From the NCBI RefSeq assembly GCF_004025535.1, contig NZ_QJRG01000048.1:498933-562932 (forward strand): a stretch of DNA of 64,000 nt, given 5' to 3'. Positions 16,509-25,445 of the stretch are shown here, piece after piece; the stretch's first letter is position 1, and each line of letters opens with the position of its first letter. Source of the DNA: Pseudomonas alkylphenolica (GTDB lineage Bacteria > Pseudomonadota > Gammaproteobacteria > Pseudomonadales > Pseudomonadaceae). The notes under the pieces were generated by a model. It searched no databases, had not been told where the DNA came from, and saw nothing but the letters and a program-made list of their open reading frames with translations. The translations under genes and the position numbers were made by a program.

Positions 16509-17795
16509 ATGCACACCCTCACCGATCTCAAGATGGGCCGACTGGCCGGCATCACCCGGCTCAATCTGAGCGACGAGCTGGAACAGTTCCCACGGGAAAT
16601 CTTCGACCTGGCCGACAGCCTGGAAATCCTCGACCTGACCGGCAATCGCCTCAGCGCCCTGCCGGATGACCTGGGGCGCCTGCACCGGCTCAAGGTATTG
16701 TTCTGCTCGAACAACCTCTTTACCCACGTGCCCGAAGGCGTCGGCCAGTGCCCGGCGCTGGAAGTGGTCGGGTTCAAAAGCAACCAGATCGGGCAACTGA
16801 GCCCGAACGCCTTGCCCAGGCGGTTGCGCGCCTTGATCCTGACGGACAACTGCCTGACCGAATTGCCCGAAGCACTGGGCGACTGTGCAGACCTGCAAAA
16901 GATCATGCTGGCCGGCAACCGCCTGCAGTCGTTGCCCGCAAGCCTGGCGCGCTGTCAGAAGCTTGAGCTGATGCGCATTGCCGCCAACCAGCTGCCGGCC
17001 TTGCCGGAGTGGTTGCTGAAGATGCCGCGCCTGGCCTGGCTGGCGTATGCCGGCAACCCGCTGCCAGCGCCCTTCTGCGCACCTGAGGAGCCAGGTGATT
17101 GCCCGCGCATCGACTGGCAACACGTGCGCCTGGCCCAGGTGCTGGGCCAGGGTGCTTCCGGGGTGATCCATCAGGCCCGCTGGCGCGAGCAGGATGAGCC
17201 CGTGGCAGTCAAGCTGTACAAAGGGCAGATGACCAGCGATGGCTCGCCGCTGAACGAGATGGCCGCCTGTATCGCCGCGGGCGATCATCCGCAACTGGTA
17301 CGCCTGGCCGGGCGTATCGACAACCATCCCGAGCAACTGCCGGCGCTGGTGATGCAATTGATCGACCCGAGCTGGTTCAACCTGGCTGGGCCACCGAGCC
17401 TGGCATCCTGCACCCGCGACACCTACCGCGAGGCGCAGCGCCTGAGCCTTTCCAGCGTCACCCGCCTGGCGACCGCCGTTGCCTCGGTAGGCGCGCATTT
17501 GCACGGCCATGGCATTGCCCACGGCGACCTCTACGCGCACAACATCCTTTGCGACGAACACGGCGACTGCCTGCTCGGCGATTTTGGTGCAGCGTCGTTT
17601 TACCCGCAGGACGGCAGCGCTACAGCGGCCGCATTGCAGCGAATCGAGGTATTGGCATTCGGGGTATTGCTGGGGGAACTGCTGTCACGTTGCGAGACGC
17701 AATGCGAGGCGTTGCAGGCGTTGCAACGCGACTGTGTGCAGCCCGAAGTACAGCTGCGACCGGGGTTTGCCGAAGTCTGCCAGCGCTTGAGCTGA
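16509..17795 (+). CDS. Leucine-rich-repeat / serine-threonine protein kinase fusion
   Basis: 428 residues in two parts. Residues about 15-190 are seven or so leucine-rich repeats with the LxxLxLxxNxLxxLP pattern (for example LEILDLTGNRLSALPDDLG). Residues about 204-428 are a eukaryotic-like kinase: glycine loop GQGASGVIHQA, VAVKLYKG lysine, NEM glutamate, catalytic HGDLYAHNIL and DFGAAS. All catalytic residues are present, so it is probably active. No signal peptide or membrane segment is seen, so it should be cytosolic, with the repeats acting as a protein-binding module. Related LRR kinases are annotated in other Pseudomonas, but targets are unknown. It stands alone, divergent from prpE. 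Confidence 0.9.
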   Translation: MHTLTDLKMGRLAGITRLNLSDELEQFPREIFDLADSLEILDLTGNRLSALPDDLGRLHRLKVLFCSNNLFTHVPEGVGQCPALEVVGFKSNQIGQLSPNALPRRLRALILTDNCLTELPEALGDCADLQKIMLAGNRLQSLPASLARCQKLELMRIAANQLPALPEWLLKMPRLAWLAYAGNPLPAPFCAPEEPGDCPRIDWQHVRLAQVLGQGASGVIHQARWREQDEPVAVKLYKGQMTSDGSPLNEMAACIAAGDHPQLVRLAGRIDNHPEQLPALVMQLIDPSWFNLAGPPSLASCTRDTYREAQRLSLSSVTRLATAVASVGAHLHGHGIAHGDLYAHNILCDEHGDCLLGDFGAASFYPQDGSATAAALQRIEVLAFGVLLGELLSRCETQCEALQALQRDCVQPEVQLRPGFAEVCQRLS

Positions 17796-17796
17796 C

Positions 17797-17827
17797 CCTC
17801 CATCGTCGGCAGTGCCGACGATGGAGG
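17797..17827. terminator. Strong bidirectional hairpin between kinase and YebC paralogue
   Basis: A 14-bp perfect stem (CCTCCATCGTCGGC / GCCGACGATGGAGG) with a 3-base loop begins 2 bases after the kinase stop and ends 6 bases before the convergent gene's stop. T-runs are short on both sides. It probably serves both genes. Confidence 0.8.
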
Positions 17828-17833
17828 TTTGAA

Positions 17834-18541
17834 TCAACCCGCCAGACCTACGTACACGTTCTGTACGTCATCATTGTCATCGATGGCGTGCAGGAAGGCT
17901 TCAACCTCAGCCATCTGCTCATCGTTCAGGCCGCTGACCGGATTCTTCGGGGTGTAGCCGATTTTCGCCGAAACCACGGTGAAGCCTTGGCCTGGCAGGG
18001 CTTTCTGCACGGCATCGAGGTCGGTGGTGTCGGTGATGAACAGGGTCGAGCCCTCTTCTTCGCCTTCTTCAACCTCTTGCGCACCCGCTTCGATCGCAGC
18101 CTCTTCCGGGTCGGCGTCCGGCGTATTCGGCGTGGCTTCAATCAGGCCGACGTGGTTGAAATCCCACGCCACCGAACCCGAAGTACCCAACTGACCCTTG
18201 CGGAACAGTACGCGGATCTGCGCCACGGTACGGTTGACGTTGTCGGTCAGGCACTCGACGATCAGCGGCACCTGATGCGGGGCGTAGCCTTCATAGGTCA
18301 CGGCGGTGTATTGCACTGCATCGCCATCAAGCCCTGCACCCTTGCGGATCGCCCGCTCCAGGGTCTCACGGGTCATCGAGGCTTTTTTCGCCTGCTCCAC
18401 GGCAAGACGCAGGCGCGGGTTCATGTCCGGGTCAGCGCCGGCTTTCGCGGCGATCTGAATCTCCTTGGACAGCTTGCCCATGATCTTGCCCTTGGCGTTG
18501 GCGGCTGTTTCTCTATGCTTGGCTTTCCACTGTGCGCCCAT
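17834..18541 (-). CDS. YebC/PmpR (TACO1) family protein, second paralogue type
   Basis: 235 residues, opening MGAQWKAKHRETAANAKGKI with IMGKLSKEIQIAAKAG, the YebC family signature. The middle has VTYEGYAPHQVPLIVECLTDN and the acidic stretch EVEEGEEEGS. YebC-family members were described as transcription regulators and, more recently, as ribosome-associated factors easing proline stalls. The MGAQWKAKHRE form (not MAGHSKWANIKH) marks the YeeN-like branch, so this is not the copy next to ruvC. It is convergent with the LRR kinase. Confidence 0.92.
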   Translation of the reverse strand: MGAQWKAKHRETAANAKGKIMGKLSKEIQIAAKAGADPDMNPRLRLAVEQAKKASMTRETLERAIRKGAGLDGDAVQYTAVTYEGYAPHQVPLIVECLTDNVNRTVAQIRVLFRKGQLGTSGSVAWDFNHVGLIEATPNTPDADPEEAAIEAGAQEVEEGEEEGSTLFITDTTDLDAVQKALPGQGFTVVSAKIGYTPKNPVSGLNDEQMAEVEAFLHAIDDNDDVQNVYVGLAG

Positions 18542-18635
18542 CTCGACTCTCTTGTTTCAGGTGCCGGTTCAGGTAGCGACCGGCCAAAGTGGCGAGCAGT
18601 TTATACGCAACGCAAGCCGTCGACAAAAAAACCCT

Positions 18636-20027
18636 TCAGCCTTTGTCGGCCTTGCCTGCGGCAGCGGCAAATCGCGCCAGGCGCACGTCGAGGTGGCGCG
18701 GGCGGCGGCCATTGTCCTCCGCCTGTTCCTTGCGACGAATGGCGTTACGCACCATCAACGACCCCAGGTAACGGATCGGCTCCGGCGGAAAATAGCCCAG
18801 CGGGCCATTGACCAGCGGCGAGCGCGTCCAGGGATTGTCCAGGCCCAGGGCCAGCGACGAGAGGATCTGCCCGCCCATGTGACAAGGGCCGACACCGCTG
18901 CCCGAGTAGCCAAAGCCATAGAACACGTTGCCATGCTCGCCCAGCCGGCCGAAAAACGGCAGGCCGGTTACCGAGCGGTCCGAAGGACCGTTCCAGGTCG
19001 CCGCCACCGGTGCCTGGGCCAACTCCGGAAAGAACTCGCCCAGGCTGCGACGCAACAGCGCCGCATAGGGTGAAGGCTGGTCGAATACCGGCAACATCCG
19101 CCCACCAAAGGCAAAGGTGTTGCCACCCTTGCCAAGCATCAGCCGACCGTCGCTGGTGTTGTGGTAGTAATGCACGAAAATCCGCGAATCCAGCACGCTG
19201 ACGCCATTGCTCAAGCCAATTTGCTGCAACAGTTCGGGTTGTGGCTCGGTAATGATCATGTCGCTGGAGACGATTGCCACGCTGCGCTCGAACTGCGGGA
19301 AGGCCCGCGCCATCCAGGCGTTGAGGCCCAGCACCACGCGGTCGGCGCGAATCGCGCCGCCGCTCGTTTGCACCACCGCTTGCGGCCCCTCCTCCAGGCC
19401 GGTCATGGCCGTTCCTTCAAATATCCGCACGCCTTTTTCCAGCGCCACCCGGCGCAAGCCACGCACCAGTTTACCGGGTTGTACCGTGGCCGCCGCCGGC
19501 GAAAACCAGCCTTCAAGGTGCCTGGCCGAGCCCGCCAGGCGCTGCACCTGGTCGACTGCCAGGCGCTGAAACGAGTTGATGCCCTGACGCTCCAGGGCAG
19601 CAATCACCCCGTCCGTGGCGCCCACCTGGGCGCGGTTGGTGGCGGTGTACAAGGTACCGTCAAGCCGGTAGTCAGCATCGATACCGTGTTCGCGGCAAAA
19701 ATCACCGATGGCATAGATGCTCTGCTCCGAGGCCTTGACCAGGCGCACCGCCTCCTCTCGGCCAAACAGGCGTTCGAGGGTGAAGTACTTGGCCGACCAT
19801 GACAACGCGCAGCCGCCATTGCGCCCACTGGCACCGGCGCCGCAGATGTCGGCTTCGATCAACACCACATCCAGCGCCGGTTTCTGCGCCTTGAGCATCA
19901 GCGCGGTCCACAGGCCGGTGTAGCCACCACCGACAATACACACGTCGCAACGGCTATCGGCGCGCAAGGGCGGGCATGCGGGCGCGTCTTCCTGTTCCAG
20001 CGCCTGTTGCAGCCAGAAGGGTCTCAT
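18636..20027 (-). CDS. FAD-dependent amine oxidoreductase (DAO family), probable aminophosphonate oxidase
   Basis: 463 residues of the D-amino-acid-oxidase-like (DAO) fold. The FAD Rossmann motif CIVGGGYTGLWTALML is near residue 30, then GAGASGRNGGCAL, and the C-terminal GYSGSGVGPCHMGG FAD site. Length and motifs fit the family of putative aminophosphonate oxidoreductases that sit with phosphonate genes. GAGGAA lies 7 bases upstream. It is the second gene after the OPA transporter (19 bp) under a divergent LysR gene, an arrangement seen with 2-aminoethylphosphonate use. Substrate is inferred; a polyamine or other amine remains possible. Confidence 0.85.
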   Translation of the reverse strand: MRPFWLQQALEQEDAPACPPLRADSRCDVCIVGGGYTGLWTALMLKAQKPALDVVLIEADICGAGASGRNGGCALSWSAKYFTLERLFGREEAVRLVKASEQSIYAIGDFCREHGIDADYRLDGTLYTATNRAQVGATDGVIAALERQGINSFQRLAVDQVQRLAGSARHLEGWFSPAAATVQPGKLVRGLRRVALEKGVRIFEGTAMTGLEEGPQAVVQTSGGAIRADRVVLGLNAWMARAFPQFERSVAIVSSDMIITEPQPELLQQIGLSNGVSVLDSRIFVHYYHNTSDGRLMLGKGGNTFAFGGRMLPVFDQPSPYAALLRRSLGEFFPELAQAPVAATWNGPSDRSVTGLPFFGRLGEHGNVFYGFGYSGSGVGPCHMGGQILSSLALGLDNPWTRSPLVNGPLGYFPPEPIRYLGSLMVRNAIRRKEQAEDNGRRPRHLDVRLARFAAAAGKADKG

Positions 20028-20046
20028 GGTCGGTTCCTCGTAATAC

Positions 20047-21363
20047 TCAGGTACGCAATGGTTTGATGGCCATGGCGGTGTTGGGTACGACTGCCGGGGT
20101 ATGCTCGGCCGTCGCCGGACGGCTGTTCCAGTGCGGTATCAGCACCAGCGCAGAGAACAGGGCGCAACCGGCAAAGACGATGAACACCGTGACGCCATCG
20201 AAATAGCCTGGCAGCAGCCCGCCTAGAATCGCCCCCACCGAACCGCAGCCGTTGACGAAACCGGCCGCCGTGGCACCGGCTTTGGCGGTGCCGAAGTCGA
20301 TGGCTGCCGCACCGCTGATCATCGAATCCGGGCCGTACAAGGTCAGGCCCATGACAAACAGCAAGGCCACCACCAGCATCACACTGCCGCTCTGCATCGC
20401 GCCCATGAACAGTGCCAGCACCACCGTGAGCACCAGCAGGCTGATCACGCAGGCCGGCATGCGCCGCGCGCCAAAGAGTTTGTCCGAGGCCAGGCCAATC
20501 ATGATCGGGCCGAGCAGGCCGGCCAGTTCGAAAGCGGTCGGAATGATCGCCGCGCCCACCTTGCCCACCGACGGCATCTGCTCGAAGACAATCACCGGCC
20601 CCCAAAGCAAAATGGCGTAGCGCGCCGGTTTGAGCATGAAGTAGGCCAGGCCCAGGGTCAGCACCGTACGGTTGCGCATGATCTCGCGCAGCGGCGCCCA
20701 GATGCTGCACAGGTTGGACGCCGGCACCATGCTTTCAGGTTCCGGCTCCACCGCCGGCAGGCCGACGTCTTCAGGCTTGTTGCGTTGCAGGAAGAAGAAC
20801 AGCACCGCGACCAGCGCTACTACCGCGGCACTGGAAAAGAACGCGGCGTGCCAGCTGCCGATCAGGGTATAGGCCCACCACCCGGCGAACGGCGATGCAA
20901 CCAGGCCGCCGAAGGCATAGCACGAACTCCACAGCCCCAGCACCCGCCCGCGCTGGGACGAAGGAAAGAAGCTACCGATGTTCTTGCACAGCCCCGCCCA
21001 GCCTGTGGACTGCGCAAGCCCCTGCACCAGCATGCAGGTGGCAAAGATCGGGAAGGTCGCGTAACTGCCCATCACCAGGGCGGCAGCGGCGGAAATCACC
21101 AGACCGCCAAGCACCACGACCCGCGGGCCAAAGCGGTCGGCGAGCATGCCCCAGGTGAATTGCCCCACGGCGTAGGCCGCCAGGTAGATGGCGTCGAGGT
21201 TGGCCATGGCCATTTTGTCGAGGGTAAAGCTTGGGTCTTCGCCGATGCCCAGTTTGGCCACCGAGAAGGCTTTGCGGGTGAAGTAGAACGCGGCGTAGGC
21301 AATCCAGGTAATGGCAAAGATTTGCACGCGCCAACGTTTGATATCTGCACTGAATTTATTCAT
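20047..21363 (-). CDS. MFS transporter of the organophosphate:phosphate antiporter type (AepP-like)
   Basis: 438 residues with about 12 predicted membrane segments. The N-terminus (WRVQIFAITWIAYAAFYFTRKAFSVAK) carries the RK pair of GlpT/UhpT-like OPA proteins, and YGPDSMISGAAAIDFGTAKAGATAAG matches their conserved late region. The start at 21363 (MNKFSADIKRW) fits the family; the frame extends to 21465 without support. It is followed by the FAD oxidoreductase. OPA-type AepP carriers take up 2-aminoethylphosphonate in Pseudomonas, so a phosphonate is the best guess; other phosphate esters are possible. Confidence 0.85.
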   Translation of the reverse strand: MNKFSADIKRWRVQIFAITWIAYAAFYFTRKAFSVAKLGIGEDPSFTLDKMAMANLDAIYLAAYAVGQFTWGMLADRFGPRVVVLGGLVISAAAALVMGSYATFPIFATCMLVQGLAQSTGWAGLCKNIGSFFPSSQRGRVLGLWSSCYAFGGLVASPFAGWWAYTLIGSWHAAFFSSAAVVALVAVLFFFLQRNKPEDVGLPAVEPEPESMVPASNLCSIWAPLREIMRNRTVLTLGLAYFMLKPARYAILLWGPVIVFEQMPSVGKVGAAIIPTAFELAGLLGPIMIGLASDKLFGARRMPACVISLLVLTVVLALFMGAMQSGSVMLVVALLFVMGLTLYGPDSMISGAAAIDFGTAKAGATAAGFVNGCGSVGAILGGLLPGYFDGVTVFIVFAGCALFSALVLIPHWNSRPATAEHTPAVVPNTAMAIKPLRT

Positions 21364-21535
21364 GGTGACCCTGACCTCGGAGCTTGAGTGTGCCGGCAGA
21401 ATTTGAAAAAACGCCTGTCTTGTTCTTGTGTTGCGCACTGCGTGACAGCCGGTCGGGGCCGTCACCTGGTCAGATGGATCTGGAGCATGCAGGTATTGTT
21501 ATGCCTTGTCAGCCAGGTCCATGACCCACCAGTCA

Positions 21536-21547
21536 CGTCACGTGACG
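21536..21547. promoter_or_regulatory. 12-bp perfect palindrome upstream of the OPA transporter/LysR pair
   Basis: CGTCACGTGACG is a perfect palindrome, preceded by a further overlapping TCACG repeat, in the 279-bp divergent region. Its position, about 95 bases from the LysR start, fits an operator, but the binding protein is not known. Confidence 0.4.
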
Positions 21548-21582
21548 CGGTGGGCTGGATGAGATAGAAACAATTACTGACT

Positions 21583-21603
21583 GATAAATAAAATCGATTT
21601 ATC
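21583..21603. promoter_or_regulatory. AT-rich inverted repeat near the LysR start
   Basis: GATAAAT-N7-ATTTATC lies 39 bases before the LysR ATG in an AT-rich stretch. It could be an autoregulatory operator or part of the promoter. The rest of the 21364-21642 interval shows no gene. Confidence 0.4.
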
Positions 21604-21642
21604 GTATTACACAAATAAGCTCAGCTTGTAACAGGTGCTGCG

Positions 21643-22512
21643 ATGTCGGTTTCCCATGCTCAGTTGAAAGCGTTCCACGCCGTTGCCCTGCACGGCAGTT
21701 TCACCCGTGCCGCCGAACGGCTGTTCCTGACCCAGCCGGCAATCTCCGATCAGGTGCGCAAACTCGAGGAGCGCTTCGGCGTATTGCTGTTTCACCGCAA
21801 CAAACGTTCGGTGCAACTGACCGATCTGGGCGAGCGACTGCTGGGTATCACCCAACGCCTGTTCGCCTGTGAAACCGAAGCCCACGAACTGCTCCAGGAC
21901 TCCCGTGCGCTGCAGACCGGCACCCTGGTACTGGCAGTCGACGCACCGGTGCATGTGCTGCCGCAGATCGCGCAGTTCTGCCAGCAGTACCCGGGGATCA
22001 GCGTCAAGATTGAAACCGGCAACACCGATGAGTCGCTGGTGCGGCTGTTCAACTACCAGGCGGACCTTGCCCTGCTGGGCCGCGATGTGGATGACGAGCG
22101 CCTGCTCTGTGTGCCGATGCGCAGCGACCCGATGGTGGCGTTCGTTTCCCACAATCACCCGTGGGCCAGCCGTGGCTCGATCAGCCTGGCCGACCTGGAT
22201 GACACGCCGATCGTGCTGCGCGAACCGGGGTCGGTGACCCGCCAGACCCTGGAAGAAGAGATGCAACGCGCGGGCCTGCGCATTCGCCCGGCGATCCAGG
22301 TCGAAGGCCGGGAAGCGGCGCGCGAGGCGGTGGTGGTCGGCATTGGCGTGGGGGTGGTATCGGCCGCCGAGTTCGGCGCCGATGCCCGGGTGTGCGCGTT
22401 GCCGATTGTGGATTGCCAGCGACGCCTGACCGAAACCCTGGTGTGCTTGCGCGAGCAGAGTTCACGGCGGCTGGTCGCGACGTTCTTGCAGATGGTGCAG
22501 GACAGCCTGTAA
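21643..22512 (+). CDS. LysR-family regulator, probably of aminophosphonate use
   Basis: 289 residues. The winged helix-turn-helix is at about 1-65 (LKAFHAVALHGSFTRAAERLFLTQPAISDQVRKLEE). The effector domain runs from about 90 and includes LSL-type features such as LLGRDVDDERL and VSHNHPWASRG. Length and N-terminal pattern match the LysR type associated with aminoethylphosphonate catabolism. It is divergent from the OPA transporter gene, which supports control of that gene. It ends just before a REP pair and the convergent pyrimidine hydrolase. Confidence 0.88.
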   Translation: MSVSHAQLKAFHAVALHGSFTRAAERLFLTQPAISDQVRKLEERFGVLLFHRNKRSVQLTDLGERLLGITQRLFACETEAHELLQDSRALQTGTLVLAVDAPVHVLPQIAQFCQQYPGISVKIETGNTDESLVRLFNYQADLALLGRDVDDERLLCVPMRSDPMVAFVSHNHPWASRGSISLADLDDTPIVLREPGSVTRQTLEEEMQRAGLRIRPAIQVEGREAAREAVVVGIGVGVVSAAEFGADARVCALPIVDCQRRLTETLVCLREQSSRRLVATFLQMVQDSL

Positions 22513-22529
22513 ATCCGCGTCGCGACGTT

Positions 22530-22613
22530 GCGACCGCTGCGCGCTCGATCGCAGGCTCCGCCAGCTCCCACAAATACCGCACACTACCCTGTGGGAGCGG
22601 GTTTACCCGCGAA
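22530..22613. repeat. REP elements (two types, inverted)
   Basis: The right-hand copy is GTGGGAGCGGGTTTACCCGCGA at 22591-22612. The left-hand one, read on the minus strand, is GTGGGAGCTGGCGGAGCCTG, a diverged relative. They face each other between two convergent genes, as REP pairs usually do. The identical 22-base string recurs at 31798-31819. Confidence 0.85.
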
Positions 22614-22628
22614 AGGGCTGGCTGGCTC

Positions 22629-23912
22629 CTACGCAGCCTCCCTGCCCCGCGCCACCGCCTGGGCAGCTGCCAGCATCGCCCGCAACAGCACCGCGCAACC
22701 ATCGGCCAGGTCCTGGGGGGCGGCGTTCTCGATTTCGTTGTGGCTGATACCGCCTTCGCACGGCACGAAGATCATCCCGGCCGGTCCCAGCTCAGCGAGG
22801 AAAATCGCGTCATGCCCGGCGCCGCTGACGATGTCCATGTGCGACAGGCCCAAGCCCTGCGCAGCACTGCGCACCGCCTCGACACAGACCTTGTCGAAAT
22901 ACAGTGGCGGGAAATCCGCCGTCGGCGTCAGGGTGGGCGTCAACCCATGCTGCTCGCAGGTGCTGCTGATGACATCCTTGACCTGCGCAATCATCGAGTT
23001 CAGCCGCGCCGGCTCCAGGTGACGGAAGTCCAAGGTCATGCGCACCTCGCCGGGTATCACGTTGCGTGACCCCGGGTAGGCCTGCAGGCAACCGACCGTG
23101 CCACAGGCATGCGGTTGGTGTTCCAGGGCCACGCGGTTGACGGCGGCGACCACCGCACTGGCACCGACCAGGGCGTCCTTGCGCAGGTGCATCGGGGTCG
23201 GGCCGGCATGCGCCTCGACGCCACGCAAGGTCAGGTCGAACCACTTTTGTCCCAGCGCCCCCAGCACGACACCGATGGTCTTGTGCTGGTCTTCTAGTAT
23301 CGGCCCCTGCTCGATGTGCGCCTCGAAGTACGCCCCCACCGGATGCCCGCTAACGGCGCGGGGCCCGGCATAGCCAATGGCGTTGAGCGCCTGCCCCACG
23401 GTGATGCCTTCGGCGTCGGTCTTGGCCAGGGTCTCTTCGAGGGTGAATTTTTCGGCAAACACCCCCGAGCCCATCATGCACGGCGCAAAGCGCGAGCCCT
23501 CTTCGTTGGTCCACACCACCACTTCCAGCGGCGCCTCGGTCTCGATATCGAGGTCATTGAGGGTGCGCATCACCTCAAGCCCGGCCAGTACACCAAAGCA
23601 GCCGTCGAACTTGCCGCCAGTGGGCTGGGTGTCGATATGGCTGCCGGTCATCACCGGCGGCAATTGCGGGTTACGGCCGGGGCGGCGGGCGAAGATGTTG
23701 CCCACGCCATCGATACTCACGCTGCACCCCGCCTCTTCGGTCCATTTCACGAACAGGTCACGGGCCTGGCGGTCCAGGTCGGTCAGTGCCAGGCGACAGA
23801 CCCCGCCCTTGACCGTGGCGCCCAGTTGCGCCAGCGCCATCAGCGACTGCCACAAGCGCTCACCGTTGATGTGGGCGTGGGTCGACTGCAGAACGTCCTG
23901 TGCTGTTTTCAT
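22629..23912 (-). CDS. Zn-dependent amidohydrolase (beta-ureidopropionase / N-carbamoyl amino acid hydrolase, PydC-type)
   Basis: 427 residues of the M20-like hydantoinase/carbamoylase family. Metal-binding stretches are MTGSHIDTQPTGGKFDG, NEEGSRFAP, EAHIEQGP and, near the end, a late His in GISHNE. The start at 23912 follows AGGAG; the frame is open to 23930. Next to the NCS1 carrier and opposite the dihydropyrimidinase, it most likely hydrolyses N-carbamoyl-beta-alanine to beta-alanine, CO2 and ammonia. Allantoate or other carbamoyl amino acids are alternatives, but the pathway context favours the pyrimidine role. Confidence 0.9.
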   Translation of the reverse strand: MKTAQDVLQSTHAHINGERLWQSLMALAQLGATVKGGVCRLALTDLDRQARDLFVKWTEEAGCSVSIDGVGNIFARRPGRNPQLPPVMTGSHIDTQPTGGKFDGCFGVLAGLEVMRTLNDLDIETEAPLEVVVWTNEEGSRFAPCMMGSGVFAEKFTLEETLAKTDAEGITVGQALNAIGYAGPRAVSGHPVGAYFEAHIEQGPILEDQHKTIGVVLGALGQKWFDLTLRGVEAHAGPTPMHLRKDALVGASAVVAAVNRVALEHQPHACGTVGCLQAYPGSRNVIPGEVRMTLDFRHLEPARLNSMIAQVKDVISSTCEQHGLTPTLTPTADFPPLYFDKVCVEAVRSAAQGLGLSHMDIVSGAGHDAIFLAELGPAGMIFVPCEGGISHNEIENAAPQDLADGCAVLLRAMLAAAQAVARGREAA

Positions 23913-23957
23913 GCTGTTCTCCTGCATCACGTGCCTGGCCTCTACGGGCCATAAGGA

Positions 23958-25445
23958 CTACACGGTGGGTTTGAGACTGGCGGTGCGGGCCGCCTTGAGT
24001 TGGCCGAGGCCGTAGTAAATCAGGCCGCCCAGGGCGGAGCCGGTGAACCAGCCGAAGTCGTAGAACCAGCTGAAGCTCGGGCTGTGCAGCGACATCAGGG
24101 TCAACGCCACCGGCACCCCGAAGGCGATGAAGCCGCTGGCGTTCCAGGCCGGGTAGACGTCGTCCCGGTAAAGCCCGGCAAGGTCCAGGCGCTGTTTGCG
24201 CAGCAGGAAGTAGTCCACCACCATGATCCCGGCAATCGGCCCGAGCAGGCTGGAGTAACCCAGCAACCAGTTGGAATAGACGCTTTCAAGGCTGACGTCG
24301 CTGACAATCCAGCCGAGCTTTTTCAGCAGTTCATGGCCCATCAGCAACAGGCCGACCAGACCGGTGAGCAGCACCGCTTTGGTCCGCCCGATCCACTTCG
24401 GCGCCAGGTTCTGGAAGTCGTTGGTGGGCGAAACGATGTTCGCCGCCGTGTTGGTCGACAAAGTGGCGATGATGATCAGCGCCATCGCCAGGGCGACCCA
24501 CATCGGGCTCTGGATATGCCCGATCAGGCTCACCGGGTCTGATACGGTCTGCCCCACCAGCGAGGCCGAGGCCGCAGTCAGCACCACGCCCAGCGCGGCG
24601 AACAGGAACATGGTCAGTGGCAGGCCGAAAATCTGCCCGAGGATCTGGTCTTTCTGGCTTTTCGCGTAGCGGCTGAAGTCCGGGATGTTCAACGACAAGG
24701 TGGCCCAGAAGCCGACCATGGCCGTCAGCCCGGCGAAGAAGTAGCCATAGACGCTTGCCCCTTCCGGGCGTTTGGGTGGCTGCGCCATCAGCTCGCTGAT
24801 CGAGACGTTGGGCAAGGCCCACACCAGCAGCCCGGCACCGACCAGCACCAGCAGCGGCGCCGACAGGGTTTCCAGCCATTTGATCGATTCGGCGCCGCGC
24901 AGCACCACCCACAGGTTCAGGCACCAGAACAACATGAAGCCGATGACCTCACCGGTGCCGCCCAGTGCCTTCCAGTCCGCCGACAGCGAGCCAAGGAACA
25001 GGTGGATGGCCAGCCCGCCGAACATCGTCTGGATACCAAACCAGCCGCAGGCCACCAGCGCGCGGATCAGGCACGGCACGTTGGAGCCGATGATCCCGAA
25101 CGAGGAGCGCAGCAGCACCGGAAAGGGAATGCCGTACTTGGTGCCGGGAAAGGCATTGAGGGTCAGCGGAATCAGCACCACGGTGTTGGCCAGCAGGATC
25201 GCCAGCAGCGCCTCACCCACTGTCAGGCCGAAATAGGCGGTCAGCACCCCGCCCAGGGTATAGGTCGGCACACAGATCGACATGCCGACCCACAGTGCAG
25301 TGATGTGCCATTTGTTCCAGGTGCGCTCCTGCACCTTGGTCGGGGCGATGTCATGGTTGTAGCGGGGGCTGTCGAGGACGTCGCTACCGGCGTCGAGTTC
25401 GTACAAGCCATCACGTTCACGCACTTGCGATCGGGTCTGCTGCAT
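23958..25445 (-). CDS. NCS1 family nucleobase transporter (uracil/dihydropyrimidine carrier)
   Basis: 495 residues with about 12 membrane segments. NCS1 features include RTWNKWHITALWVGMSICVPTYTLGG, PGTKYGIPFPVLLRSSFGIIGSNVP and IPDFSRYAKSQKDQILGQ. The start at 25445 follows GGAG; the frame runs on to 25559. It forms an operon with the amidohydrolase, 45 bp away. The family imports nucleobases, allantoin or hydantoins with a cation. Uracil or thymine is the likely substrate, given the catabolic genes. Substrate is inferred. Confidence 0.92.
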   Translation of the reverse strand: MQQTRSQVRERDGLYELDAGSDVLDSPRYNHDIAPTKVQERTWNKWHITALWVGMSICVPTYTLGGVLTAYFGLTVGEALLAILLANTVVLIPLTLNAFPGTKYGIPFPVLLRSSFGIIGSNVPCLIRALVACGWFGIQTMFGGLAIHLFLGSLSADWKALGGTGEVIGFMLFWCLNLWVVLRGAESIKWLETLSAPLLVLVGAGLLVWALPNVSISELMAQPPKRPEGASVYGYFFAGLTAMVGFWATLSLNIPDFSRYAKSQKDQILGQIFGLPLTMFLFAALGVVLTAASASLVGQTVSDPVSLIGHIQSPMWVALAMALIIIATLSTNTAANIVSPTNDFQNLAPKWIGRTKAVLLTGLVGLLLMGHELLKKLGWIVSDVSLESVYSNWLLGYSSLLGPIAGIMVVDYFLLRKQRLDLAGLYRDDVYPAWNASGFIAFGVPVALTLMSLHSPSFSWFYDFGWFTGSALGGLIYYGLGQLKAARTASLKPTV

